Shown here: in pieces, positions 15,788 through 24,883 of the stretch
How positions within the stretch are numbered: position 1 is the stretch's first letter
Layout of the letters: every line of letters begins with the position of its first letter
Assembly (NCBI GenBank): GCA_934512135.1
Contig: CAKSWT010000005.1
Location: forward strand, 1 to 64,000
Direction: 5' to 3'
Origin: an uncultured Oscillospiraceae bacterium
GTDB lineage: Bacteria; Bacillota; Clostridia; Oscillospirales; Oscillospiraceae
Length of the DNA stretch: 64,000 nt
Notes under the pieces: model-generated
Database searches by the model: none
What the model was told of the DNA's origin: nothing
What the model saw: only the letters and a program-made list of their open reading frames with translations
Translations under genes and position numbers: made by a program

Positions 15788-17911
15788 TTACAGCAGGCCC
15801 ATCAGGTTGAAGGCCACCACCAGGCCGGAGAACACGATGGAAACCGTGGAAACCAGCTTGATGAGGATGTTCAGAGAAGGACCGGAGGTATCCTTGAAGG
15901 GGTCGCCCACGGTGTCGCCGACGACAGCGGCCTTATGCTGCTCACTGCCCTTGCCGCCATGGTTGCCTCTCTCAATATACTTCTTGGCGTTGTCCCAAGC
16001 GCCGCCGGCGTTGGACATAAACACAGCCATGGCAAAGCCGGTGACGGAAACGCCGCCCAGCAGGCCGACCACGCCGGTGGGGCCGAGGATCAGGCCGGTG
16101 AGGATAGGAACGATAATCGCCAGCAGAGCGGGGACGACCATCTCATGGAGGGCACCCTTGGTGCACATGCCGACGCAAGCCTGATAGTCGGGCTTTGCCT
16201 TGTACTCCATGATGCCGGGGATCTCCTTGAACTGGCGGCGAACCTCGGTGACGATGGTCTGGGCAGCGGTCTGCACAGCGCCCATGGTGAAGGCGGAGAA
16301 CACAAAGGTCAGCATAGCGCCGATGAACAGGCCAACCAGAACCGTGGGGCTGGTCAGGGTGAAGTTCAGGACCTCGGTGGTCTTGGTCTGCACGATGCTC
16401 ACATAGGAGACCAGCAGAGCCAGAGCAGTCAGAGAAGCGGAGCCAATGGCGAAGCCCTTGCCGGTAGCGGCAGTGGTGTTGCCCAGGGAGTCCAGCGCAT
16501 CGGTGCGGTCACGGACAAACTCAGGCAGCTCGGCCATCTCGGCAATGCCGCCGGCGTTGTCGGCCACAGGACCGTAGGCGTCGGTGGCCAGGGTGATGCC
16601 CAGAGTGGAGAGCATACCAACACCGGCGATGCCGATGCCGTACAGGCCCTCATAGAACGCAGTGGTAAAGGCACCGTTGCCGTCCACAATCTCCAGGGAA
16701 CCGCCGGCTGCGAAATAGGAAATCAGAACAGCGGCGCCCACAATCAGAATGGAGGAGGCGGTGGACTTGAGGCCCAGGGAGATGCCGCCGATGATGATGG
16801 TGGCAGAGCCGGTCTCGGAAGCCGCAGCCAGCTCCTGGGTGGGTTTGTAGGTGTCGGAGGTGTAATACTCGGTGAAGTAGCCGATGGCACAGCCGCCGAC
16901 CAGACCGCAGAGAATGGCCACAAAGATGCCCATGTTGCCCATGATGACATAGGTGAGCACGGCGGCGCAGATGGCTGCCAGCACGGCAGCGGAATAGGTA
17001 CCGGTACGCAGGGTCCGGAGCAGAGACTTCTGGTCGGCGTCTTCCTTGGTCTTGACCATGAAGGAGCCAATCAGGGAGCAGACCATGCCGGCCACGGCGA
17101 TGAGCAGAGGCAGCAGCATGCCCTTGAACCCGTAGCCGGCGGTAGCGGCCAGGGAGAAGGTAGCCAGGATGGAGCCAACATAGCTCTCGTAGAGGTCGGC
17201 GCCCATGCCGGCCACGTCGCCCACATTGTCGCCTACGTTGTCGGCGATGGTGGCGGGGTTACGGGGGTCATCTTCGGGGATGCCGGCCTCGACCTTACCA
17301 ACCAGGTCAGCGCCCACGTCGGCGGCCTTGGTGTAGATGCCGCCGCCCACACGGGCAAACAGAGCCATAAAGGAAGCGCCCATGCCGTTCATAACCATGA
17401 TGTTGCCCAGCTCCACGGGGTCGGTGATGCCGAAGGCAAAGTGCAGAATGCAGAACCACATGGTCACATCCAGCATGCCCAGGCCCACCACGGTAAAGCC
17501 CATGACGGAGCCGGAGGAGAAGGCCACCCGGAGACCCTTGTTCAGGCCCTCATAGGCAGCCTGGGCAGTACGGGCGTTGGAATTGGTGGCAATCTTCATG
17601 CCGATGAAGCCAGCGAGCATGGAGAAAATACCACCGGTGATGAATGCGAAGGGGGTGAACTTGGACAGCATCTCGCCGCCCGTGGCAAAAGCCATGATGA
17701 GAAGGATTACGAACACAACGGCAAAGACCTTGCCCACGGTCATGTACTGATGCTTAAGATAAGCGTTAGCACCGTCCCGAATGGCCTGTGCGATCTCGAC
17801 CATCTTGTCGTTGCCTTCAGAGTGCTTCATCACGATGCCGCGCTGCACAAATGCAAAGACCAGTGCCACAACGGCGCCGACGAAGCCCAGAAGAAACAGG
17901 TTTTCCAACAA
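15788..17911 (-). CDS. hppA: Membrane-bound ion-pumping pyrophosphatase
   Basis: A roughly 707-residue polytopic enzyme that couples pyrophosphate hydrolysis to export of H+ and/or Na+. The substrate-binding motif DNVGDNVGD and the C-terminal [11 protein letters not shown] motif are intact, and about 16 helices are predicted. [10 protein letters not shown] has Ala where K+-independent enzymes have Lys, so it belongs to the K+-dependent class. The pumped ion cannot be decided by eye. AAGGAG (17919-17924) precedes three tandem TTG codons. The TTG at 17909-17911 has the best spacing (7), so a TTG start is likely; an upstream ATG at 17947 would run through the ribosome site. It is monocistronic, with its own promoter. 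Confidence 0.95.
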   Translation of the reverse strand: MLENLFLLGFVGAVVALVFAFVQRGIVMKHSEGNDKMVEIAQAIRDGANAYLKHQYMTVGKVFAVVFVILLIMAFATGGEMLSKFTPFAFITGGIFSMLAGFIGMKIATNSNARTAQAAYEGLNKGLRVAFSSGSVMGFTVVGLGMLDVTMWFCILHFAFGITDPVELGNIMVMNGMGASFMALFARVGGGIYTKAADVGADLVGKVEAGIPEDDPRNPATIADNVGDNVGDVAGMGADLYESYVGSILATFSLAATAGYGFKGMLLPLLIAVAGMVCSLIGSFMVKTKEDADQKSLLRTLRTGTYSAAVLAAICAAVLTYVIMGNMGIFVAILCGLVGGCAIGYFTEYYTSDTYKPTQELAAASETGSATIIIGGISLGLKSTASSILIVGAAVLISYFAAGGSLEIVDGNGAFTTAFYEGLYGIGIAGVGMLSTLGITLATDAYGPVADNAGGIAEMAELPEFVRDRTDALDSLGNTTAATGKGFAIGSASLTALALLVSYVSIVQTKTTEVLNFTLTSPTVLVGLFIGAMLTFVFSAFTMGAVQTAAQTIVTEVRRQFKEIPGIMEYKAKPDYQACVGMCTKGALHEMVVPALLAIIVPILTGLILGPTGVVGLLGGVSVTGFAMAVFMSNAGGAWDNAKKYIERGNHGGKGSEQHKAAVVGDTVGDPFKDTSGPSLNILIKLVSTVSIVFSGLVVAFNLMGLL

Positions 17912-17950
17912 CAAACAACTCCTTACGTAGAAAATATGTATTGCCAACCT

Positions 17951-17978
17951 ATTCTACCATATTTCCGTGGGATTGCAA
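17951..17978 (-). promoter_or_regulatory. Promoter of hppA
   Basis: Minus-strand TTGCAA (17973-17978) and TAGAAT (17951-17956) are separated by 16 bases. Confidence 0.65.
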
Positions 17979-18055
17979 GTGGTTCTGCAATAAATTCGAG
18001 AAAAACGCGAAAGCCTGAGACGGCGGCGCATATTCCGTGTTTTTGGAAGTTCTCC

Positions 18056-18084
18056 TTGCAATTTCTACGGAAATGGGCTATAGT
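18056..18084 (+). promoter_or_regulatory. Promoter of the 77-residue protein gene
   Basis: TTGCAA (18056-18061) and TATAGT (18079-18084) have a 17-base spacer, about 30 bases before the GTG start. Confidence 0.7.
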
Positions 18085-18115
18085 GAGCCTATCCGGGAAC
18101 GAGGAGGAATTGTTC

Positions 18116-18349
18116 GTGGCAAAAAGCAGTATTACAGCCTTTGCGGTGGCCAAGGTGGAAGAAAAGGCCGGCCTCTGGGGAAATAAAACCGTAGAGGAGG
18201 AGGTCCTGCGCATGGATACCGCCGGTGGCTCCATCTATTTAAAGAGAAGCGCGGTAGAGCGGGCCGGGGACAGCTGGACCCGGGTAAAGCGGCGGTTTTC
18301 CAATCTGGCAGGAGAAAAGAACATTCCCTTTACGGACCAAACAAAATAA
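18116..18349 (+). CDS. Small protein of unknown function (77 aa)
   Basis: A compact frame starting at GTG (18116), with GAGGAGG 8 bases upstream and a sigma-A-type promoter before that. The 77-residue product is basic and soluble, with no transmembrane segment, cysteines or signal peptide. It begins VAKSSITAFAVAKVEEKAG, followed by a helical segment and a Lys/Arg-rich stretch (TRVKRRF). It matches no family I recognise. It is followed directly by the multi-hairpin repeat region, whose first hairpin can act as its terminator. The promoter, ribosome site and clean stop support it as a real gene. Confidence 0.6.
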   Translation: MAKSSITAFAVAKVEEKAGLWGNKTVEEEVLRMDTAGGSIYLKRSAVERAGDSWTRVKRRFSNLAGEKNIPFTDQTK

Positions 18350-18355
18350 AAAAAG

Positions 18356-18615
18356 AGGCTCGGAGTCTGTTGGCTCCGGGCCTCAGTTTGTCAAAAAAAC
18401 CTCGTAGAGTTTCGCCGTCACAGCGGCGAAATAGGGTGAAATCATTTTCCGCCAGGGCGTGTACATGGCGGAAAATACTGCCCGGCCTGAAAGTGTGGCT
18501 TTTGTGCGCCGGGGGGCGCACAAAAATGCGCGCATCAGGCCGCAGCCCCTTTGTCGGAAAAGCCTTCCGGCTTTTTCGACAGTCTCAGGCTCGGAGTCAG
18601 TAGGCTCCGGGCCTC
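18356..18615 (+). repeat. Multi-hairpin dispersed repeat element, long copy
   Basis: This non-coding stretch of 260 bases is packed with inverted repeats. It is bounded by 29-base direct repeats (18356-18384 and 18587-18615, 27 identical), each a terminator-like GGCTCGGAG/CTCCGGGCC hairpin. Between them an 18-position outer stem (18381-18398 with 18573-18590, three mismatches) encloses at least four hairpins. These are TTTCGCCG/CGGCGAAA, ATTTTCCGCC/GGCGGAAAAT, TTTTGTGCGCC/GGCGCACAAAA and GTCGGAAAAGCC/GGCTTTTTCGAC. The core also occurs in short form at 15688-15740. It could be a structured RNA, a REP/MITE-like mobile repeat or a terminator cluster. The rest of the gap to 18781 holds only a weak promoter with TACAAT at 18704-18709. 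Confidence 0.65.
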
Positions 18616-18780
18616 CGCCTTTGTTCCGGGGTGGACAGGGGCGATTCCATGAAATTCCGATGGGTTTTGCGGCAAAGGGGTTTCCTGACCGGAAAAAGTG
18701 TGGTACAATAGATATTCAAAATCGGGAATTGTACCCTGCGGCCTGTTGGGCCGGGATTCTATAGATAATGAGGTAACAAT

Positions 18781-20865
18781 ATGCTGGAAGTATTGTCTCC
18801 CGCAGGCTCCAGTGATGCGCTGATTGCTGCGGTGCAGAACGGCGCGGATGCGGTATACTTAGGTTACGGCGCCTTTAACGCCCGGATGAACGCAAAAAAC
18901 TTTACCGAGGAGCAGCTGCGCCAGTGCGTGAGCTACTGCCATGTCCGGGGGGTCAAGGTCTATCTGACGCTCAATACCCTGGTTCGGGACCGGGAGCTAA
19001 AGGCGGCCGGTCAGGTGGTGCTGGAGGCGCGGAGAGCCGGTGTGGACGCTGTTTTGGTGCAGGACCTGGGGGTGCTGCAGCTGGTGCGGCAGATGGCTCC
19101 GGACATGCCCATCCACGCCAGCACCCAGATGTCCGTTCACAACCTGGAAGGGGTGCGTAAGGCGGCGGAGCTGGGGATTAGCCGAGTGGTATTGGCCCGG
19201 GAGCTGAGCCGGGATCAGATTGCCGCCATCTGCCGGGAAAGTCCCATTGAGCTGGAGGTATTCGTCCACGGCGCCCTGTGTATGTGCCACTCGGGACAGT
19301 GCTACATGTCGGCGATGATTGGCCGGAGAAGCGGCAACCGGGGCCAGTGCGCCCAGCCCTGCCGCATGACATATGGCTTTGACCGCAATGAAAACCGCTA
19401 CCCCCTGAGCCTGAAGGATAACTGTCTGGTGGGGTATCTTCAGGAGTTGGAACGGATGGGTGTGGCCTGCGTGAAGATTGAGGGCCGGATGAAGCGGGCG
19501 GAATATGTGGCCATCACCACGAAGATCTACAAGGATGCGGCCCTGGGCCGCCCGGTGACGGAGCAGCAGCTCCAATCCCTGCGGAAGGTGTTTTCCCGCC
19601 AGGGCTTTACCGACGGCTATTACACCGGCCACCGAGGGAGCGCCATGTTTGGGACCCGCCAGGAGGAGGAACAGGACAGAGCGCTGTTCGCCAAGGCTCG
19701 GGCCACCTATGAAAATACGGAAAATCAGCGGGTGCCCGTGCGCTTTCATATGACGGTTCGCTACGGCGCTCCGGCGGCGCTGACGGCCATGGATGAGGGC
19801 GGCGCCTGGGCCCAGAGCACCGGGCCTTTTCCGGAGCCTGCCAGGACCCGGGGCCTTACGCCGGAGGATCTGATGGCGCGGCTCCAAAAAACCGGAGGCA
19901 CACCGTACTATCTCTCGGATTTGCAGCTGGAGCTGGAGCCCGGTCTGACTCTTTCCGCCTCGGCCATCAATGCCCTGCGGCGGGATGCCCTCAGCAAGCT
20001 CTCCGCAGTACGGGGACAGGTCCCCGTGACCCGGGAGGGAGCCTTTGTGCAGCCCACGGCCTACGCCTCCTACCAGGGAAAACCGGTGTATACCGTCAGC
20101 GTCCAGGACTCAAAACAGATTACTCCGGCGCTGCTGGCCTTTCAGCCGGCGCTGCTGTATGTGCCCCTGTCCCTGGCGGTGTCGGGGCATCCCAGCGTGA
20201 CGGCGGCCCTGGAGACGCTGCCGGTATGCGTGGTGCTCCCCAGGGTGATTACCGAGGAGCAATGGGATCCGGTGCTGCGCCAGCTGACCAGGGCAAAAGC
20301 ACTGGGAATCCAGAATGCCATCATGGGCAATCTGGGGATGATCGATCCGCTGCGGCGCTTGGGCTTTACCATTCGGGGTGACTTTGGACTCAACGTGTTC
20401 AACTCCGGCAGCGCCAATGTCTATGCGGCCCTGGGAATTGCGTCCCTGACGGCGTCCTTTGAGCTGACCCTGCCGCAGATTCGGGATCTGTCCAAGCCGG
20501 TGCCCATGGAGATGATCGCCTATGGGCGGCTGCCGCTGATGATTACGGAGAACTGCATCATTCACAGCCGTACCGGCACCTGTACCTGCGGCAGCAGCCG
20601 CACCGGGCTGGTGGACCGCACAGGCAGCCGATTCCCGGTGCTTCGGGACGGAGACACCTGCCGCAGTGTGATTTACAACAGTCGAAAGCTCTACTGGGGA
20701 GATAAGCTCTCTGAGCTTACCGGCCTGGGACTTTGGGCGCTGCGGCTGAGCTTTACCACGGAAAACGATCAACAGGTCAACGCCGTGCTTCAGAGCCATC
20801 TTCGGGGAGAGGGGTTTGACCCCGGCGTCAGCACCCGAGGGCTCTATGTCAGAGGCGTGGAATAA
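18781..20865 (+). CDS. U32 family protein, RlhA-like 23S rRNA hydroxylase candidate
   Basis: A 694-residue U32 peptidase-family protein. The N-terminal TIM-barrel-like half carries the family signature around residues 160-195: FVHGALCMCHSG followed by GRRSGNRGQCAQPCR. Cys167, 174, 190 and 194 are the probable Fe-S or metal ligands. The C-terminal extension of about 300 residues corresponds to DUF3656 and makes it the long type, like Escherichia coli RlhA (YdcP), which hydroxylates C2501 of 23S rRNA. Shorter U32 proteins (TrhP) act on tRNA uridine instead. Assignment to RlhA is by length and domain order. It appears to be the first gene of the maf-mreCD-penicillin-binding protein run. Confidence 0.8.
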   Translation: MLEVLSPAGSSDALIAAVQNGADAVYLGYGAFNARMNAKNFTEEQLRQCVSYCHVRGVKVYLTLNTLVRDRELKAAGQVVLEARRAGVDAVLVQDLGVLQLVRQMAPDMPIHASTQMSVHNLEGVRKAAELGISRVVLARELSRDQIAAICRESPIELEVFVHGALCMCHSGQCYMSAMIGRRSGNRGQCAQPCRMTYGFDRNENRYPLSLKDNCLVGYLQELERMGVACVKIEGRMKRAEYVAITTKIYKDAALGRPVTEQQLQSLRKVFSRQGFTDGYYTGHRGSAMFGTRQEEEQDRALFAKARATYENTENQRVPVRFHMTVRYGAPAALTAMDEGGAWAQSTGPFPEPARTRGLTPEDLMARLQKTGGTPYYLSDLQLELEPGLTLSASAINALRRDALSKLSAVRGQVPVTREGAFVQPTAYASYQGKPVYTVSVQDSKQITPALLAFQPALLYVPLSLAVSGHPSVTAALETLPVCVVLPRVITEEQWDPVLRQLTRAKALGIQNAIMGNLGMIDPLRRLGFTIRGDFGLNVFNSGSANVYAALGIASLTASFELTLPQIRDLSKPVPMEMIAYGRLPLMITENCIIHSRTGTCTCGSSRTGLVDRTGSRFPVLRDGDTCRSVIYNSRKLYWGDKLSELTGLGLWALRLSFTTENDQQVNAVLQSHLRGEGFDPGVSTRGLYVRGVE

Positions 20866-20892
20866 CCAATTAGCAGCGATGGAGGATTTGCC

Positions 20893-21483
20893 ATGGAACA
20901 ATATAATCTGATTTTGGCGTCCGGGTCCCCGCGGCGCAGAGAGCTGCTGGAGCGGGTGGGGCTGAGCTTCACCGTGCATCCGGCGGATGTGGACGAGACG
21001 CTGGTGCCGGGGCTGACGGCCCAGGAGCAGGTCATGCGCCTGAGCCAAATCAAGGCAGAGGCGGTGGCAAAGGAGCTGACGGGGGACGGAGTGATCCTTT
21101 CGGCGGATACCGTGGTGGTGCTGGACGGAACGATTCTGGGCAAGCCGAAGAATTCGGCGGATGCGGAACGGATGCTCCGGGCGCTGTCCGGGCGAGGCCA
21201 TCTGGTGCTCACGGGAATCACGGTCCGGCGTGGCCCGGAGATCGAGACCCGCTGTGAGGAAACGGAGGTCCATATCCGGCCGCTGAGCCAGAGAGAGATC
21301 CAGACCTATGTGGCCACGGGAGAGCCGCTGGACAAGGCCGGCGCCTATGGAATTCAGGGCTATGCGTCCCTGTTTGTGGAGAAGCTGGTGGGAGACTATT
21401 ATAATGTAATGGGACTGCCCCTCTGCACAGCCGGACTGATGCTCCGGGCGGCGGGGATTCCCGTGCTGGAGGCCAAGGCATGA
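20893..21483 (+). CDS. maf: Maf-family nucleoside triphosphate pyrophosphatase
   Basis: A 196-residue Maf protein, a house-cleaning enzyme that hydrolyses dTTP/UTP or modified nucleotides to monophosphates. The N-terminal ILASGSPRRRELL, the central SADTVVVLD and GKPKN, and GAYGIQGYAS are characteristic. The start follows GGAGG with suitable spacing. The 3' end overlaps mreC by 4 bases (ATGA), the conserved maf-mreC linkage seen in many Firmicutes. Confidence 0.93.
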   Translation: MEQYNLILASGSPRRRELLERVGLSFTVHPADVDETLVPGLTAQEQVMRLSQIKAEAVAKELTGDGVILSADTVVVLDGTILGKPKNSADAERMLRALSGRGHLVLTGITVRRGPEIETRCEETEVHIRPLSQREIQTYVATGEPLDKAGAYGIQGYASLFVEKLVGDYYNVMGLPLCTAGLMLRAAGIPVLEAKA

Positions 21484-22322
21484 AGAAGTTATTTAGCACC
21501 CGGCTTCGGGTGGTACTGGTAATTGCGGTACTGCTGGCACTGGGGACCATGGGCTTTCTGCTGCTGCGGCCGGGGCAGGCGTCACCGATGAACAACGGCG
21601 TCTCTACGGTGATGTCGCCGCTGAAAAACGCCGGGACCATTCTGGTCCGAAAGGCGGAGGACCTCTACAATTATATCTTCGGCTACGAGATGCTGGAGGC
21701 GGAAAATGAGCAGCTCCGGGTGGAAATGGCCCAGCAGAATCAGGATATTCGGGATTCCCAGACCTATAAGCAGGAAAACGAGCATCTCCGCAGTTTGCTG
21801 TCGCTCCAGGAGAAGCATACGGATTACACCTTTGAGATTGCAAATGTGGTTTCCTGGGACAGCTCCAGCTATGGCAGCGTTATGACCATTTCCAAGGGAT
21901 CCTCTGCGGGCCTGGAGGCGGGGATGTGCGCCATTACCGCAGACGGACAGGTGCTGGGCCTGATTTCGGAGACCGGCGGAAACTGGGCCACCATTACCAC
22001 CATTCTGGATACCACCTCGGAGATCGGCGCCTATATCTTCGGCAGCGGCTACAGCTGCATTGCCCAGGGCAACTTTGAGCTGATGCGCCAGGGAAAGCTC
22101 CGGGCCAGCTATATCAGCTCCTCCGCAACCATCCGAAACGGCGACCAGCTGCTCACCTCCGGCGACGGCGACATCTATCCCGCCGGATTGGTGGTGGGGA
22201 AGGTGACCGACGTGGGAGACGATGAGGTGAATGTGGCGAAGTACGCCGTCATCACCCCCACCATAGACATTGGCAGCGTGGAACAGGTGTTCATCATCAA
22301 GTCCTTTGACGTCAACGATTAA
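21480..22322 (+). CDS. mreC: Rod shape-determining protein MreC
   Basis: A 280-residue bitopic membrane protein with an N-terminal transmembrane helix (about 8-28) and a coiled-coil segment (about 60-105, rich in Glu, Gln and Leu). The extracytoplasmic beta-domains contain SYGSVMTISKGS and the GLISETG strand. MreC links the elongasome to penicillin-binding proteins during side-wall synthesis. The length is typical. It is translationally coupled to maf and is followed after 18 bases by mreD. No mreB lies next to it, so the actin homologue must be elsewhere or absent. Confidence 0.93.
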   Translation: MKKLFSTRLRVVLVIAVLLALGTMGFLLLRPGQASPMNNGVSTVMSPLKNAGTILVRKAEDLYNYIFGYEMLEAENEQLRVEMAQQNQDIRDSQTYKQENEHLRSLLSLQEKHTDYTFEIANVVSWDSSSYGSVMTISKGSSAGLEAGMCAITADGQVLGLISETGGNWATITTILDTTSEIGAYIFGSGYSCIAQGNFELMRQGKLRASYISSSATIRNGDQLLTSGDGDIYPAGLVVGKVTDVGDDEVNVAKYAVITPTIDIGSVEQVFIIKSFDVND

Positions 22323-22340
22323 GTCTGGAAAGGAGCAAGC

Positions 22341-22847
22341 ATGTCCAGCAAAACACGATTTCGCCTAAAAATGGCGCTGTATGGGCTGCTGCTGGTGTTG
22401 GCCCAGCTGCTTGAGACGGCCCTGTTCGGAAGCCTGGGCTTGGTTCCGAGCCTGATGCCGGTGGCGGTGGCGATGATCAGTCTGTTTGAGGGGGCCCAGC
22501 GCGGCTGTATTTTCGGACTGGCAGGAGGCTGCATTGCCGCCTGGAGCACTGAACTGAGTATTTACGGGGCCTGGTGCATTGTAATCCTCACGGTGATCGG
22601 CGGACTGGCGGGGCTGGTGACTGAGCGATTTTTGCTCCGGGGCATTAAGACGGCCCTGTGTATCAGCGCCCCGGCACTGGTGCTCACAGAGGGCGTGTAT
22701 GTTCTGACATCTATTTTTATCGGCCGGCTGCCGGCCATGGCGCTGCTGGACACATTCCTGCCGGATGTGGCCCTGGCCCTGGCCTTCTGCCTGGTTTTTT
22801 ATCCCTTGACCGCTTGCATTTCTCGAATTGGAGGATTCCATGGATAG
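22341..22847 (+). CDS. mreD: Rod shape-determining protein MreD
   Basis: A 168-residue hydrophobic protein with about five predicted helices, the usual size and position of MreD. It partners MreC and the elongation-specific penicillin-binding protein in the rod complex. Assignment rests on hydropathy, length and the mreC-mreD-transpeptidase order more than on motifs, since MreD is poorly conserved. The ATG follows AAAGGAG. The 3' end overlaps the next gene by 8 bases. Confidence 0.85.
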   Translation: MSSKTRFRLKMALYGLLLVLAQLLETALFGSLGLVPSLMPVAVAMISLFEGAQRGCIFGLAGGCIAAWSTELSIYGAWCIVILTVIGGLAGLVTERFLLRGIKTALCISAPALVLTEGVYVLTSIFIGRLPAMALLDTFLPDVALALAFCLVFYPLTACISRIGGFHG

Positions 22848-24882
22848 ACTTTACCGGTTCCGGACAGGAGTTGTCATCGCACTGATTTTTCTGGTGGCGG
22901 CGATATATTCCATCCGGCTGTTTGGACTACAGCTTACGAAAAAGGACAACAGCACCTATAACAGCTCCAATACCACCACCTATACCCAGACGGTGTCTGC
23001 CGCCCGAGGAGAGATTCTGGACCGCCACGGCAATATATTGGTGCGCAACCGTGCCACCTATAACGTGACCCTGGCCAGCTTTGTGCTGTTTAACTCCGAC
23101 GACCCCAACGGGTACCTGCTGAAGCTGGCGGAGACCTGTAAAAAGAACGGCATTGAATATGTGGACAGCCTTCCGCTGTCCGCCACCACGCCCTATGTCT
23201 ATACCGGCGAGGAAACCGGCTATACCTTCAAGCGGTTTCTTCTGGGCCGGGAATGGGACGCGGATATGACAGCGGAAAATCTGGCCAAAAAGCTCAAATC
23301 GGTCTACCATATTCCTGAGGAGTATACCGAGGAGCAGGCCCGAATGGTGATGGGCCTTCGCTACGAGCTGGATCTTCCCACCTACGCCTACACGGACACC
23401 TATACCCTGGCAGAGGACGTGTCCGCAGATCAGCTGGCCATTCTCAAGGAACTGGGCGTTCCCGGCATGGACGTGACCACCACCACGGTTCGGGAGTATA
23501 ACACCAGCTTCGCGGCGCAGCTTTTGGGTTATGTCCGGGCCATGGACAGCGAGCAGTATGAAAACACTTACAAGGCCCTGGGCTACGCCATGGATGCCAA
23601 GGTGGGCCAGGAGGGCATGGAGGCCGGATTTGAGGAGTATCTTCATGGAACCGACGGCGTCAAGGCTGTCACCGTGGCCTCAGACGGCACCGTTTTGGAT
23701 GAGCACTGGGAGGTGGAGCCGCAAAGCGGCGCCAACGTGGTGACCACCATTGACATCGGAATGCAGGAGGTGGCGGAAAAGTCCCTGGCCACCCATATTC
23801 AGGCGTTGGCTGAGGGCAAGGAGGAGGGCCAGGACGGCTACGACGCAGACGCAGGCTCCGTGGTGGTGATGAACCCCCAGAACGGAGAGGTTCTGGCGTC
23901 GGCCAACTACCCCACCTGTGAACCCAGCGACTACTTTACCAAATACGAGGAGCTGTCCCAGGAGGAGGTTTCCCCCCTGAGAAACCGGGCGCTGCTGGAT
24001 GCCTGGGCTCCGGGCTCCACCTTTAAGATGGTCACCTCCATTGCCGCCATGCGGGCGGGGATCAGCGCCAATTACACCGTAGACGGCGAGGGCTACTATG
24101 AGTTCTCCGACGGTACGGTGCTGGGATGCTGGATTGCAAAGCAGGGCGGCGTTCATGGGGTCCTGGATATGCGGGGGGCACTGGCCCAGTCCTGCAACAT
24201 CTATTTCTATACGGTGGGCCAGATGGCCGGCATTGACCGGATCGATCAGGTGGCCGCCTCCTTCGGCGTGGGAGAGGACACCGGGGCAGAGGTCTACACC
24301 AGCAGCGGCCAGATGTCCTCTCCGGAGCTGCGAAAGGAGATCTACGGGGAGAATACCAGCTGGTATGACGCCGATACCGCCACGGCGGCCATCGGTCAGT
24401 CCGACACGCGGATGACAACGCTGCAGCTGTGCCGCTATGTGTCTGCGCTGGCCAACGGCGGTACGCTGTACAAGGCCACCTTCCTGCGCCGGGCAGTATC
24501 CTCGGATTTTCAGACCCTGGTGAAGGGAAACGACTATATTCCCACCGGGACAAACTTGCTCAGCGCCAGCGAGTATCAGGTGATCTACGAGGGAATGCGC
24601 CTGTGTGTCACCGAGGGCACCGGCCAAAAGCTCAACGACTATGAGGTGGCGGTCTGCGCCAAAACCGGCACAGCGCAGCATGGCTCCGGCGGCTCGGACA
24701 ACGGCGCCTTTGTGTGCTGGGCGCCGGCGGATAATCCGGAGATTGCCATTGCCATCTATGTAGAGCACGGCGCCTCCGGCGGCAATTTCGCCGATGTGGC
24801 GCGAGAGATTATGGACTACTACTTCAACGCCCAGTATCCCTCCCAGGAGGTGGAACTGGAGAACGAGATGACGGAGGACTGA
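22840..24882 (+). CDS. mrdA: Class B penicillin-binding protein 2 (elongasome transpeptidase)
   Basis: A 680-residue class B penicillin-binding protein with an N-terminal membrane anchor (about 9-30), a dimerisation/pedestal domain and a C-terminal DD-transpeptidase domain. The three active-site motifs are intact: S393-TFK396, SCN starting at S451 and KTG starting at K608. Its place after mreD identifies it as the PBP2-type enzyme that cross-links side-wall peptidoglycan. The ATG at 22840 was chosen because GGAGG precedes it by 5 bases. A TTG 12 bases upstream would sit on that site. Confidence 0.93.
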   Translation: MDRLYRFRTGVVIALIFLVAAIYSIRLFGLQLTKKDNSTYNSSNTTTYTQTVSAARGEILDRHGNILVRNRATYNVTLASFVLFNSDDPNGYLLKLAETCKKNGIEYVDSLPLSATTPYVYTGEETGYTFKRFLLGREWDADMTAENLAKKLKSVYHIPEEYTEEQARMVMGLRYELDLPTYAYTDTYTLAEDVSADQLAILKELGVPGMDVTTTTVREYNTSFAAQLLGYVRAMDSEQYENTYKALGYAMDAKVGQEGMEAGFEEYLHGTDGVKAVTVASDGTVLDEHWEVEPQSGANVVTTIDIGMQEVAEKSLATHIQALAEGKEEGQDGYDADAGSVVVMNPQNGEVLASANYPTCEPSDYFTKYEELSQEEVSPLRNRALLDAWAPGSTFKMVTSIAAMRAGISANYTVDGEGYYEFSDGTVLGCWIAKQGGVHGVLDMRGALAQSCNIYFYTVGQMAGIDRIDQVAASFGVGEDTGAEVYTSSGQMSSPELRKEIYGENTSWYDADTATAAIGQSDTRMTTLQLCRYVSALANGGTLYKATFLRRAVSSDFQTLVKGNDYIPTGTNLLSASEYQVIYEGMRLCVTEGTGQKLNDYEVAVCAKTGTAQHGSGGSDNGAFVCWAPADNPEIAIAIYVEHGASGGNFADVAREIMDYYFNAQYPSQEVELENEMTED

Positions 24883-24883
24883 C

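Noticed and set aside
15761..18349. Very long plus-strand frame (over 800 codons) opposite the pyrophosphatase gene
   Set aside because: It is an antisense shadow caused by high GC and biased codons of hppA. The translation is His/Gly/Asp-rich and has no motifs. Only its last 77 codons, with their own start signals, are kept as a gene.
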